Shown one piece after another: positions 6,643 through 15,048 of a stretch of DNA of 35,048 bases. The DNA lies in the NCBI GenBank assembly GCA_003169835.1, contig PNAI01000060.1, positions 1-35,048 of the forward strand. The letters run 5' to 3'. A model generated the notes under the pieces. It worked only from the letters and a program-made list of their open reading frames with translations, was not told the origin of the DNA and searched no databases. A program made the position numbers and the translations under genes. Within the stretch, counting starts at the first letter, position 1. Every line of letters starts with the position of its first letter. Source of the stretch: Hyphomicrobiales bacterium (lineage in GTDB: Bacteria > Pseudomonadota > Alphaproteobacteria > Rhizobiales > Xanthobacteraceae).

Positions 6643-7452
6643 ATGACTCTCTCAAGCAAAAAAAATGCCCAAACCCACGGCGCATACGCGCAAATTTTCG
6701 CACCACCGCCAAAGACGAACCCCAAATTTGACAAGCTGCACGACAAGCTTGTTCGTCACTTCTTACCATCGGGGCCCCTACAAAAAAACGTCGTGCGCGA
6801 TCTCGCGATGATTTGGCTGCAGAAGCGGGATTTCGACCGTTGCCATACGCGTGAATTTTCGACAATCCTCCGCGACGTAAATGCGGACGAACAAATGCGT
6901 GCCAATTTGCACGAGTCGGACGACCTGGACGAGAAAATTGCCGAATTAGAGCACGCGTTCAACGCGAAAAGCGTCAAACTCGCGAAACGCGTCATCGTCG
7001 CCAAGGGTCAGCATGCGGTGCGACTGCGAGCAGAAATTGCCGCACTCGAGCAAGCGCGCAATGGCGCGCTTGCTCCTCTGCACGCGTCCCGCGAGCGGGA
7101 ACGTCTGGCGCGCGAAGATTCTCCGCATCTACGAAAATTGGAGCGCGTTGAAAAAGCCCGGGCCACTGTCGAAGGGAAATTTGATCGTTGTCTACGGCGT
7201 CTCGCAATGGCAAAGACCTTCGACGAGCTCCACACGGCGAAGCTGCTCGAACACCAGCCGACTAAATCACCGATCAACGCCACCGCGAGGCAGACTAAGG
7301 TAATTGATCGCGAGAGCGACGATGAGGAAGAGCGGGAGCGCGAGCAGGATCAGTCGAATTCTAAGACACCGAAAAACAAAAATGCAGGTACGGGATCGGA
7401 CTTCTCTTGGGACAAGAAATCCAAAACATCTGAAGGCGGGGAGGATTGGTAA
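6643..7452 (+). CDS. Uncharacterised coiled-coil NA-x-x-HG family protein (long form)
   Basis: This is a 269-residue protein with no recognised function. The N-terminus SKKNAQTHGAYAQIF, followed by FDKLHDKLVRHFLPSGPLQKNVVRDLAMIWLQKRDFDR, has the same layout as the protein at 5584-6090 (NA-x-x-HG, then a helical segment with x-F-x-P and LA-x-x-W-x-x-R). Residues ~95-205 are strongly charged heptad-like helices (LDEKIAELEHAF, LRAEIAALEQAR), probably coiled coil. The last 50 residues are acidic and disordered (ESDDEEEREREQDQ). GAAGGA lies six bases before the ATG. It closes the AT-rich region. Its role in DNA processing is a guess from position only. Confidence 0.65.
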   Translation: MTLSSKKNAQTHGAYAQIFAPPPKTNPKFDKLHDKLVRHFLPSGPLQKNVVRDLAMIWLQKRDFDRCHTREFSTILRDVNADEQMRANLHESDDLDEKIAELEHAFNAKSVKLAKRVIVAKGQHAVRLRAEIAALEQARNGALAPLHASRERERLAREDSPHLRKLERVEKARATVEGKFDRCLRRLAMAKTFDELHTAKLLEHQPTKSPINATARQTKVIDRESDDEEEREREQDQSNSKTPKNKNAGTGSDFSWDKKSKTSEGGEDW

Positions 7453-7843
7453 TCCACTCAACAGGCAATATCGATCCGCTCTGGAACAATGGTCGTCGGC
7501 AGCGATGCCGGCGACCAACTACTTTCGTCCCAACTTCATCTTGGTCGCACAGCAACCTTAATACATCCTAAAAGTGTACTTATGTCAAATACAATAATAA
7601 CGTGCATTTTTCCAAAACGAGATGTCGATCACGAAAATCGAAAATAAAGCGACGGGCGTGCAATCATACGATTGACGATGACACTAATAGCGGACTTCGC
7701 GCCGACCAGATGAACCCATTCGCACAGCCAAAAGAAAATCCGGATTGGTTCAGCAAGCACTGGTGCCGCAACGCGCACAGAACGCTACAGTGTCGATACG
7801 ATAAAATTCTATTTTGCTACGCTGCCCGCAAGGAGACAATGAA
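7453..7843. other. Intergenic stretch at the accessory/core boundary
   Basis: No convincing gene is present; a frame at 7602-7874 overlaps the next gene out of frame and has no domain pattern. The stretch is AT-rich around 7550-7640 and turns GC-rich after 7840. An AGGAG ribosome binding site for the following gene lies at 7831-7835. No direct repeat matching the left end of the accessory region was seen by eye. Confidence 0.5.
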
Positions 7844-8383
7844 ATGCGCGCGATCAAGCTCGAAGAAGCCTTGAAAATTATCCACGAAACTTTTGCTGAG
7901 GCGGCAAGGCGCAACGCCTATCCCCTCACCGCCGTGCTGCTCGACGCCGGCGGCCGGGTCAAAGCGGCACTCAAACAGGACGGCGCATCGCTGCTGCGTT
8001 TCGAGGTCTCCTACGGCAAAGCCTATGGCTCGCTGGCGCTCGGGCGGCAATCGCGACTCGTGCTGCAAAAAGCCAAGGACAAGCCGCTGTTCATGGAATC
8101 GTTCAACGAACTCGCAGACGGGCCGATGTTTCTCGAAGGCGGCGGCCAGTTGATCCGCGATGCGGAAGGCGAAGTCGTCGGCGCCATCGGCATCACCGGT
8201 GACACCAATGAGGTCGACGATCTCTGCGCCATTGCCGGCATTCGAGCCGCCGGCTTCAAGACCGATGACGATTTTGGCGAGGACGAGATGCGCCGGCTCA
8301 ACATCAAGCGCGGTCCACCCATTGAGGACCCGCAAAAAGCCGCTGCGTCGAAGCCCGCCGATCGATTGCCGCGCCGCGCTTGA
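7844..8383 (+). CDS. GlcG/HbpS-like (DUF336) protein
   Basis: This 179-residue protein belongs by pattern to the GlcG/HbpS family. It shows AVLLDAGGRVKAALKQDGA, then FEVSYGKAYGSLALGR, then FLEGGGQLIRDAEGEVVGAIGITGDTNEVDDLCAIAGI, the classic order of conserved blocks. Family members include the haem-binding HbpS and the glycolate-operon protein GlcG, and many are encoded beside oxidoreductases; the ligand here is unknown. The ATG at 7844 is chosen over an upstream start because AGGAG lies eight bases before it and the family's N-terminus aligns there. The C-terminal ~20 residues (QKAAASKPADRLPRRA) are an extra tail. It is probably co-transcribed with the hydrolase 30 bp downstream. Confidence 0.85.
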   Translation: MRAIKLEEALKIIHETFAEAARRNAYPLTAVLLDAGGRVKAALKQDGASLLRFEVSYGKAYGSLALGRQSRLVLQKAKDKPLFMESFNELADGPMFLEGGGQLIRDAEGEVVGAIGITGDTNEVDDLCAIAGIRAAGFKTDDDFGEDEMRRLNIKRGPPIEDPQKAAASKPADRLPRRA

Positions 8384-8413
8384 GTTTGTCGATCACATCA
8401 GCATGAGGCCGCC

Positions 8414-9379
8414 ATGAGCGAATTCACCCGCCGCAATTTTATCGCGACCTCGACTCTCATGGCAGCCGCTCTCGCAAACCGTCCCGCCGAAGCTTCGGCG
8501 CCCACGGCCAGCAAGCAGGGCCCCGGCGTCTATCGCTACAAGATCGGCAGCTACCAGCTGACCGCACTCTACGATGGCACTTGGTTTCGCAAGATCGATG
8601 ACAAGTTTGTGCGCAACGCCACCAGCGCTCTGGTGGACAAGGCGCTCACCGATTCATTTCTCCCGCCCGGCATCGTGCCGACCTCGTTCACACCGCTCCT
8701 TATCAATACCGGCGCAAAACTGATCCTCATCGACACCGGCACCGCCGGACAACTCGCGCCAACGACGGGACTCCTCGCCGACAGCTTCGCGACCGCAGGC
8801 ATCGACCCCAAATCGATCGACACGATCTTGATCTCTCATTTCCATCCCGACCACATCAACGGCATCAAGGACAAGGACGGCAAAAAGGTTTTTCCCAACG
8901 CCGAAATTCTCGTGCCCGAGCCCGAGTGGGCCTATTGGATGGACGACTCCAAAATGCGCACTGCGCCCGCAGAAATGCGTCCGATGTTTCTCAATGTGCG
9001 CAGGATCTTCGCTGACATCGCCAAGGACGTAAAACGCTACGCGCCCGGCAACATGGTGGCGTCGGGCATCACGTCGATCGCCGCCTATGGTCACACGCCC
9101 GGCCACACCGCCTTCGCAATTACCTCCGGCAACGAGTCGATGCTGGTGCTCAGCGATGTCACCAATCATCCGTGGCTGTTCGCGCGCCATCCCGAATGGC
9201 AGGGCATTTTCGACATGGACGCAAATCTGGCCGTCACCACACGCCGCCGCCTGCTTGACCGCGCGGTCGCCGACAAGATGCTGGTGGCGGGCTATCACTT
9301 CCCGTTCCCGGCTTCAGGCCATATCGTCAAGGCCGGATCGGGTTACGATCTGGTGCCGGTGATGTGGCAGCCACTGTAA
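8414..9379 (+). CDS. Tat-exported metallo-beta-lactamase-fold hydrolase
   Basis: This is a 321-residue protein. The N-terminus has TRRNFIATSTLMAAALANRPAEASA, a twin-arginine signal with likely cleavage after ASA, so the enzyme probably folds with its metals before export. The metal ligands of the metallo-beta-lactamase fold are visible: H142-x-H144-x-D146-H147 (SHFHPDH), H231 in HTPGHTAF, D248 in LSDVTNH and H295 in AGYHFPF. The layout resembles the lactonase-like MBL hydrolases (AHL lactonase branch), but the substrate cannot be read from the sequence. GAGG lies shortly upstream of the ATG, and the gene sits 30 bp after the GlcG-like gene. Confidence 0.88.
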   Translation: MSEFTRRNFIATSTLMAAALANRPAEASAPTASKQGPGVYRYKIGSYQLTALYDGTWFRKIDDKFVRNATSALVDKALTDSFLPPGIVPTSFTPLLINTGAKLILIDTGTAGQLAPTTGLLADSFATAGIDPKSIDTILISHFHPDHINGIKDKDGKKVFPNAEILVPEPEWAYWMDDSKMRTAPAEMRPMFLNVRRIFADIAKDVKRYAPGNMVASGITSIAAYGHTPGHTAFAITSGNESMLVLSDVTNHPWLFARHPEWQGIFDMDANLAVTTRRRLLDRAVADKMLVAGYHFPFPASGHIVKAGSGYDLVPVMWQPL

Positions 9380-9416
9380 CGATTTAGATATTCTTCTGCG
9401 CGGCGAGATTACGCGC

Positions 9417-9986
9417 TCACATTTTGGTCAGTTTGATGATGTCCACCGCCTGCGCATAAGCGGCTTTGTCGCCAGCCGAGCCCGAGCCCTGCACAGTGAC
9501 CAGGAACTTGCTGGCGATCACCATATTGATATCGCCATCCGCAGTCTGGATGGCGCGCTGGCTGCCGACGCGAACGAGCTTGCCCATGGCGCCGGCGATC
9601 TGCGGATTGCTCAGCAATGTCGCGAACTGCATCACCATGGCGGAATCGCCGGTGATCTGCACCTCAACATTGTCGCCCTGCGCGTTGGAATAGCTGCGGC
9701 TCGCAACCAATGCTCCAAACATCACCGCACCCACGGCCGTGCTCTGCGCGCGATCCGCCTTCCATCCTGGCAGCGGATTGGGCAGCAACGCCGCAAAGCC
9801 TTCCGCGTTTTTCTGCCCGATGAGCTGCGAGGCGAAATCGAGCGATTGCTTCGCATTCGACATGTCGCCCGACTTGTATGCGCTGCGCGCCTGATCCAAG
9901 GCATCCAGGACGTCGTCGCCGGCGCGCACGGCGCCCGTCATGTTTGCAACAAATGCCGCTACCGCCAACGCGCGAAGAATTATCAT
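9417..9986 (-). CDS. Small periplasmic protein of unknown function
   Basis: This is a 189-residue protein. The ATG at 9986 is preferred over a TTG six bases upstream because AGGAG lies seven bases before it. Residues 1-22 form a signal peptide (MIILRALAVAAFVANMTGAVRA). The mature part begins with a helical hairpin (LDALDQARSAYKSGDMSNAKQSLDFASQLI) and continues as an alternating strand pattern with GDNVEVQITGDSAMVMQF and VTVQGSG. I recognise the general look of an uncharacterised proteobacterial periplasmic family but no function. It is convergent with the MBL hydrolase gene, and the TonB receptor gene follows on the same strand upstream. Confidence 0.75.
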   Translation of the reverse strand: MIILRALAVAAFVANMTGAVRAGDDVLDALDQARSAYKSGDMSNAKQSLDFASQLIGQKNAEGFAALLPNPLPGWKADRAQSTAVGAVMFGALVASRSYSNAQGDNVEVQITGDSAMVMQFATLLSNPQIAGAMGKLVRVGSQRAIQTADGDINMVIASKFLVTVQGSGSAGDKAAYAQAVDIIKLTKM

Positions 9987-10133
9987 TAACAAACTCCTGA
10001 CGACGCGAACTCATACGAGCGCGACGTTACAGGACACTGATGAAAAAACTCTTCGAGGTGAGAAAACACATGGAAAATATTCGGCCGGCGTGATCACTCG
10101 CACCGGACGCCAAATATTATATTCGCGATTTCG

Positions 10134-12179
10134 TTATTGGAACTTCACGCCGAGGCGCGCCATGTAGGCGGTGCCGGGCTGCGGATAAGCGTTGTAGGTC
10201 CCGAATGTGCTCGAACTCGCGACCGCATAATCGAAGTATTTTTCGTTGAACAGATTCTGGACGGCCAACGACCAAAACATCTTGTCCACTTCGCCGCCAA
10301 TGCGCAGATCGACCACCGCGAATGCCGGAATCATCGGCTGGAAGTTCGCCTGATCGTTGTCCATCCGGCGCGAGCCGTTGAAGCGCACCACCCCATCGAG
10401 CACCAGATATTTGCGCCAGATGTCCCACGACACGCCCGCGTTCGCGGTCCAGCGCGAAACCAGCGGCACGTCATGGCCGCTGAACGGACCGTCCCGGAAC
10501 ACCGCGCGCGTATAGGCGACGCCGCCCCGAAGCGTAAGTCTGTCGGTCGCACGATAGGTCGCGCTCGTTTCGCTGCCGTAGCGATGCGTCGGATCGAGAT
10601 TGACGTTGGCGAAAACCGACGGAAGAAAATGGATCTCGTCCACGAGCCGCATATCGTACACGCTTGATTGGATTTCCAGCGCGCCGAACCGCAAGCGGGC
10701 GCCGCCTTCAATGTCTTGTGACGTTTGCGTACGCAGATTGAAGTCAACCGGAAACGAGGCAACACCGATGCGCTCGTCCACATTGGGCGTACGAAAACTG
10801 CGCGCAACGCGGCCGAACACCGCGATGTTCGGGTTGAAGCGATGTTCCGCGCCGAGATGCAGCGCGTGTTGCTGCTCGTCTTTGCTGAGCGGCGTCGCTT
10901 GCGCGTCGAAAAAGAACGCCCCCGGCGCAGTTGGATCAAACCGGTCGCGCGCCGATATGGAAGTTTGTTGCACGCGCGCGCCCCACGAAATATCGGTCTT
11001 GGGTGTTACGCCGAGCGTTTGCTGCCAATAGATTCCGAGCGAGCGTTGGGTCAAATCGTAGCGATGTATTGGCGGATCGCTCAGCTCCGTGCTGCGGTTC
11101 GAGCGCAGCGTCGAATCATAGACGTCCAGCCCCGCGATAACCTTCGACGGAATTCCGAAAAGATTATGCCGTCCGATAAAACGCGGCGTGAAGGACACCG
11201 TCGTCAGCTCTCTGTCGTCGGAACTATCGAATCCGGACAACGACGAAAAGACCTTTTGTTTCTTATTCCGCACACCGCCATCGATGATGAGCTCGAATGA
11301 ATTCCCCAACAGCCGTGTCACACCTACCGTGACATTCACGCCTTGCTTGTCGGCAAAAGCGGTTGGCGTGGTTGCGCCGGCCCGGTCCGAGTCCAGTTCG
11401 CTCGACGTCAGCGTCACGCGCCGCGCACCCGGAAGGCCGAGTTTCTGGTCGTCGACGGAGACATTGGCGTAGGCGCTACCGCGATCGCCCGTGTAGCGGA
11501 AATCGCCGACCGCGTTGCGCTGGCGCAAGTCGTTGTTGACGCGATAGCCGTCGGAATTGATGGAATTGCCGAAAATCGAGGCGGAAAACGGCCCGGTCGA
11601 GCCGAGGACCGACAGACTGCCCTCGCGCTGCTTGAACGCGCCAAACCCGCCCTCGGCCTTGATCGACGGCGGCTGACTCACGCCCGACTTGGTGACGATA
11701 TTGATCGTGCCGCCGACGGCGCCGTCGCCATAGAGCACCGCGCCGGAATTGCCGCGCGTGATCTCGATCCGCTCGATACTTTCGCGCGGGATCGCGGAGA
11801 AATCAACGCCTGCCAGATCCACATCGGTCATTCGCCGACCGTTGATCAAAACGAGCGTATTTGAAGCCGCAGCGGCGCCAAACCCGCGCATGTCAATGAC
11901 AGTGCCGGCGCCATTCACCCCGCCGAACGTACTCCAAGTCTGCACACCCGGCACGCGCGACATTATCGCCTGCAGGGACTCGCCCGGAGACCGTGCAATT
12001 TCTTCCGCCGTGATGACCGTCGTCGAGGCACCGACGATGTCTGGGATGAGCCGGCTCGATGTGACGTCGATTGTTGGCAGAACGTTTCGATTTTCCTGGG
12101 CACCAACTGTTGCCGCGAGGACACCGCTCAAAACAAACGCAACACTTAAGGCATGTTGTATTTTCGCTTTCGCACGCAT
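10134..12179 (-). CDS. btuB: TonB-dependent outer-membrane receptor, BtuB-like (cobalamin)
   Basis: This is a 681-residue receptor. The ATG at 12179 is chosen because AAGGAG lies nine bases before it; an ATG 54 bases upstream has no such site. A signal peptide ends near VGAQ. The TonB box region and plug follow: LPTIDVTSSRL, then VITAEEIARSPGESLQAIMSRVPGVQTWS, VLINGRRMTDVD, IERIEITRGNSGAVLYGDGAVGGTINIVTKSG. The remaining ~500 residues are the 22-strand barrel pattern, ending YMARLGVKF. A cobalamin riboswitch lies in the leader, which makes corrinoid uptake the most likely job. Repression by cobalamin is expected. The receptor could instead carry a related corrinoid or a partner metal complex. 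Confidence 0.9.
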   Translation of the reverse strand: MRAKAKIQHALSVAFVLSGVLAATVGAQENRNVLPTIDVTSSRLIPDIVGASTTVITAEEIARSPGESLQAIMSRVPGVQTWSTFGGVNGAGTVIDMRGFGAAAASNTLVLINGRRMTDVDLAGVDFSAIPRESIERIEITRGNSGAVLYGDGAVGGTINIVTKSGVSQPPSIKAEGGFGAFKQREGSLSVLGSTGPFSASIFGNSINSDGYRVNNDLRQRNAVGDFRYTGDRGSAYANVSVDDQKLGLPGARRVTLTSSELDSDRAGATTPTAFADKQGVNVTVGVTRLLGNSFELIIDGGVRNKKQKVFSSLSGFDSSDDRELTTVSFTPRFIGRHNLFGIPSKVIAGLDVYDSTLRSNRSTELSDPPIHRYDLTQRSLGIYWQQTLGVTPKTDISWGARVQQTSISARDRFDPTAPGAFFFDAQATPLSKDEQQHALHLGAEHRFNPNIAVFGRVARSFRTPNVDERIGVASFPVDFNLRTQTSQDIEGGARLRFGALEIQSSVYDMRLVDEIHFLPSVFANVNLDPTHRYGSETSATYRATDRLTLRGGVAYTRAVFRDGPFSGHDVPLVSRWTANAGVSWDIWRKYLVLDGVVRFNGSRRMDNDQANFQPMIPAFAVVDLRIGGEVDKMFWSLAVQNLFNEKYFDYAVASSSTFGTYNAYPQPGTAYMARLGVKFQ

Positions 12180-12198
12180 TTGCACACACTCCTTCGCT

Positions 12199-12220
12199 TG
12201 CGCGCGTGACAACGCGCGCA
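12199..12220 (-). promoter_or_regulatory. Hairpin just upstream of the receptor ribosome binding site
   Basis: On the minus strand TGCGCGCG-TTGTCA-CGCGCGCA forms a perfect 8-bp stem with a 6-base loop, ending a few bases before the AAGGAG of the TonB receptor. It is GC-rich and has no U-tract, so it is not an intrinsic terminator. It may form part of the expression platform of the cobalamin riboswitch or mask the start region. The structure is seen; the role is inferred. Confidence 0.45.
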
Positions 12221-12394
12221 TGGGTGAAACCATCCCGATGCGAAGGACATGCGAACGCGGTACGCCCCGCGGCGCCTTACGCTCACACTTGAAAGTCGTG
12301 GGAAAAACTTCTCACGGCCTCCGCATCGGACACGACGTCACCGCTGCGAACAGCCGCTCCGTGTGGTGCTCCCGCCCACCGGATGGGTGACTGC

Positions 12395-12580
12395 GCTGGC
12401 AGGTCTCCTGGCTTGCGGGTCGTTGTCTTGGCGTCCAGCCTTCCCAGTTTCCCAGTGGCCTTATTGGACGTGGACTCGCCGCTCACAGTTGCGGGATCAG
12501 CCACGGATTCACTGCAACTGCGCAGCAACCGTGTTCCCTCTTGCCTCCCCGGCTCGCGCCGAGGAACCAGTGCAAGATTA
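12395..12580 (-). promoter_or_regulatory. Cobalamin riboswitch
   Basis: Read on the minus strand, the region carries the conserved elements in order. They are GCACTGGTTCCTCGG near the 5' end, GGGAACACGGTTG, GGCTGATCCCGCAACTGTGA (core), GCCACTGGGAA, and finally the B12 box AGCCAGGAGACCTGCC at 12398-12413. This is a textbook AdoCbl-type riboswitch layout. The receptor gene starts about 215 bases downstream, so binding of a cobalamin should repress it through folding of the leader. The aptamer is directly recognisable; the mode of control (translation or termination) is not. Confidence 0.93.
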
Positions 12581-12639
12581 TTTTCACAACGTCCGCACGC
12601 GAGAGTCAAGAAATTTAAAATTTGCGTCGCAAAACGCCA

Positions 12640-12663
12640 GAGGCCGGCCCTTCGGCCGGCCTC
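12640..12663 (-). terminator. Strong hairpin after the Lys/His-rich gene
   Basis: GAGGCCGGCC-CTTC-GGCCGGCCTC is a perfect 10-bp stem with a 4-base loop. On the minus strand it is followed by TGGCGTTTT. It lies between the end of the 12698-13003 gene and the riboswitch and would stop minus-strand transcription before the leader. The U-tract is short and offset, so efficiency is uncertain. Confidence 0.6.
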
Positions 12664-12697
12664 GCAACGCACGACGTTGGCTTGACGCCGCGATTTG

Positions 12698-13003
12698 TTA
12701 GATGTGGTGCGAAGACGTCGCAGGTTTTGCGCTCGCATGAATGCGGTGCTTGACCACCGTCATGTGCTTCACGTGCTTGGCAACCTTGACTTTTTTTACC
12801 TTGTGCTTTTTGACCTTGCTGACATTGGTCGCCTTGTGGGCCTTGGCGAAAATCGGCTTCGCCGTGATGACGGTCGTTTTAACCGCAACTACTTTCGCCG
12901 GCTGAGTTGCCGGCGCACGCGCTGTCGACATGGTGCTTTGTGCGAGCACCGGTCCCGCGAGCAGCGTGCCCGCGAGCAGCGCGATTGTGATTTTCCTAAA
13001 CAT
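12698..13003 (-). CDS. Small secreted Lys/His-rich protein
   Basis: This is a 101-residue protein. A signal peptide (MFRKITIALLAGTLLAGPVLAQ) is followed by a short Thr/Ala/Pro stretch. The rest is dominated by Lys, Val and His (SKVKKHKVKKVKVAKHVKHM, VKHRIHA, SSHHI at the end). It has no known domain. His pairs could bind metal or haem and the Lys could bind polyanions; both are inference. GAGG lies ten bases before the ATG. It is transcribed toward, but separated by a hairpin from, the cobalamin-regulated receptor. Its low complexity makes homology hard to judge. Confidence 0.75.
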   Translation of the reverse strand: MFRKITIALLAGTLLAGPVLAQSTMSTARAPATQPAKVVAVKTTVITAKPIFAKAHKATNVSKVKKHKVKKVKVAKHVKHMTVVKHRIHASAKPATSSHHI

Positions 13004-13293
13004 GATGTGTGTCCTCTATGTTGTGGTTCGGCTTCGTGTCCGAACGCCCTTGTGATACCTGGACCGGCGAGACTCCGATCGTGAGGCCAACATGCAACAG
13101 GTGCGCTGAACTCACCCTGAAGTCGTCTGACAGTGCGCATTCACCTACGTGAACCGAGATTGCGCGCGACGTTCACCGGCCATTCATCCACCGGCCGCGC
13201 GAAACTCGAAACGGTTGTTTTCGTCGAAGGATTTGTTAGTGTCGGTGCAATTCACGCGGGCAATGGTCCGCTTCGCACGATCGGGGAAAAATC

Positions 13294-13866
13294 ATGGGCT
13301 ATCGAATGACCGCCGCGCTCGCGATCGGTCTCTTGGGTTTCGTTGCGGCCCCGCCTTTTGCAAGTGCCGTCGATACAATGATTCCTCCTCCTCCGCAGCA
13401 GCCATCGACAACACAAAAGCCGTCAACCCCGCCCGCCAACAACACCGACACGACCAAGAAGAAAAAGAAAAAGGAAGACACGTCACAGCAAAAAAGTTCG
13501 AACGAACTGTTCCTCGACGGCTATCGCGCGGCGCACGTATTGATTTACAAGCAACACAAATACGAAGCCGGCATCGCTCAGCTCAAGGCCCTCGGTCACG
13601 ACGAGCACCCGGATGTCGCAAATCTGATCGGCTATTCCAGCCGCAAGCTTGGCCGCTATGACGACGCCAAATATTGGTACGAAAAGGCGCTCGTTGCTGA
13701 TCCCGATCACGCCCGCACCTGGTCCTATTACGGCATGTGGCACGCCGAGCAGGGCAACGTGCTCAAGGCACGCGACTACCTCGCAAAGGTCCAATCGCTT
13801 TGCGGCACCACTTGCCGCGAATACGCCGAGCTCAAAGGCGTGATCGAAGGCACGCGGCTTTACTGA
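13294..13866 (+). CDS. Exported TPR-repeat protein
   Basis: This is a 190-residue protein. Residues 1-25 form a signal peptide (AIGLLGFVAAPPFASA). A disordered Pro/Thr/Gln linker ends in a run of basic residues (TKKKKKKED). From ~residue 70 there are tetratricopeptide helices: FLDGYRAAHVLIYKQHKYEAGIAQLKAL, VANLIGYSSRKLGRYDDAKYWYEKALVADPDHARTWSYYGMWHAEQGNVLKARDYL. These residues match the TPR consensus (W/Y-x-x-x-G, A-x-x-x-Y-x-x-A-L-x-x-D-P). TPR proteins scaffold protein complexes; the partner is unknown. A second ATG 12 bases in is a possible start. The gene is convergent with cutA. Confidence 0.85.
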   Translation: MGYRMTAALAIGLLGFVAAPPFASAVDTMIPPPPQQPSTTQKPSTPPANNTDTTKKKKKKEDTSQQKSSNELFLDGYRAAHVLIYKQHKYEAGIAQLKALGHDEHPDVANLIGYSSRKLGRYDDAKYWYEKALVADPDHARTWSYYGMWHAEQGNVLKARDYLAKVQSLCGTTCREYAELKGVIEGTRLY

Positions 13867-13881
13867 TTTTCGGCCCTATTT

Positions 13882-14214
13882 TCAGTCTATCTTCGCCGCC
13901 TCGGTCTCCGCCATCAGCCAGCCGAGATAAGTTTTCTCGACATTCTCGATCGGGATCACCAGGATCGCCGGCGTCGTATAGGAATGCATGTCCTTGATTG
14001 CACGCTCTACATTTTGCGAGAGCGAGGCCCGCGTCTTGACGATCATGACCACTTCCTCCCCGCGCTCGACCTTCCCCTCCCACCAATAGTGCGAAACCAT
14101 CCCCGGCAAGATGTTAACGCAGGCCGCCAGCCGCCGCTCGACGATCGCACGGCCCGCTTTCTCCGCCTCGACAATGGATGGGTATGTTGTGTAAACGAAC
14201 ACCGCGCGTTCCAT
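13882..14214 (-). CDS. cutA: CutA divalent-cation tolerance protein
   Basis: This 110-residue protein is full length for CutA1. It has FVYTTYPSIVEAEKAGRAIVERRLAACVNILPGMVSHYWWEGKVERGEEVVMIVKTR, then HSYTTPAILVIPIENVEKTYLGWL. The ACVN-x-x-P, W-x-G-x-x-x-x-x-E-E-x-x-x-x-x-K-T and HPY/HSYxxPxI blocks are diagnostic. CutA is a trimeric cytoplasmic protein associated with copper and divalent metal tolerance; its exact job is not settled. AAGGA lies just upstream of the ATG. It is divergent from nadK with a short gap. Confidence 0.95.
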   Translation of the reverse strand: MERAVFVYTTYPSIVEAEKAGRAIVERRLAACVNILPGMVSHYWWEGKVERGEEVVMIVKTRASLSQNVERAIKDMHSYTTPAILVIPIENVEKTYLGWLMAETEAAKID

Positions 14215-14265
14215 GATCCTTAACCCCGATGGTGTAGTGAGCGCGCGTTACTCCGCGAGCACACC

Positions 14266-15048
14266 GTGAACCGAGCAAAGCCCCACTACGAGCGCATCGC
14301 TTTCGTTGCGAGCCCCATTCCGGAGGCGCAGAAGGCGCGCGCCCGGCTGACTAAACGCTACGGTAATTTCTCCCCCGCCAAGGCCGACGTTGTGATCGCA
14401 CTCGGCGGCGATGGCCTGATGCTGCAAACCCTGCACAAGTTCATGCGCTCCGGCAAGCCGATCTACGGCATGCACCGCGGCACCATCGGCTTCCTGATGA
14501 ACGATTTCAACGAGACGAATTTGCACGAGCGGATCAACGCCGCCGAGACCGCGCTGATCCACCCGCTGGTCATGCGCGCACGCGACGTCTCCGGCCGCGT
14601 CCACGAGCACCACGCCATCAATGAAGTCTCGCTGTTTCGCCAAAGCTACCAGGCCGCGCGATTGCGCATCCGCATCGACGGCAAGGAACGCCTGGCCGAA
14701 CTGACCGCCGACGGCGTCATGCTCGCAACGCCCGCCGGTTCCACCGCCTACAATCTCTCCGCGCAAGGGCCGATCATCCCGATCAATGCGCCGCTGCTCG
14801 CGCTCACGCCGATCAGCCCGTTCCGCCCGCGCCGGTGGCGCGGCGCGCTGCTGCCGAACGGAGCGCGCATAACGGTTGACGTCATCGATCCTGACAAGCG
14901 GCCTGTTGCCGCCGTCGCCGATCACCGCGAGGTGCGCTCCGTACGCTCGGTCGATATCCGCATGGACCAGAAAATCGCAATCAAAATGTTGTTCGATCCC
15001 GGTCACAGCCTGGATGAGAGAATTCTGCGCGAGCAGTTCGGATACTAA
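14266..15048 (+). CDS. nadK: NAD kinase
   Basis: This 260-residue protein phosphorylates NAD to NADP. It shows the GGDG motif (ALGGDGLM, residues 47-50), [15 protein letters not shown], the NEVSLFR segment, and [22 protein letters not shown], all standard NadK blocks in order. It is shorter than enterobacterial enzymes, as usual in Hyphomicrobiales. The start is a GTG at 14266. The stop codon overlaps that of the convergent methyltransferase gene by 4 bp (CTAA), so there is no spacer between the two ends. Confidence 0.95.
   Translation: MNRAKPHYERIAFVASPIPEAQKARARLTKRYGNFSPAKADVVIALGGDGLMLQTLHKFMRSGKPIYGMHRGTIGFLMNDFNETNLHERINAAETALIHPLVMRARDVSGRVHEHHAINEVSLFRQSYQAARLRIRIDGKERLAELTADGVMLATPAGSTAYNLSAQGPIIPINAPLLALTPISPFRPRRWRGALLPNGARITVDVIDPDKRPVAAVADHREVRSVRSVDIRMDQKIAIKMLFDPGHSLDERILREQFGY

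Noticed and set aside
1346..7843. Prophage or ICE with attachment sites
   Set aside because: No integrase, structural or transfer gene is visible, no tRNA is present, and no matching direct repeats at the two ends were found by eye.
7602..7874. Plus-strand frame overlapping the GlcG-like start
   Set aside because: It runs into the well-supported gene out of frame and shows no protein pattern.
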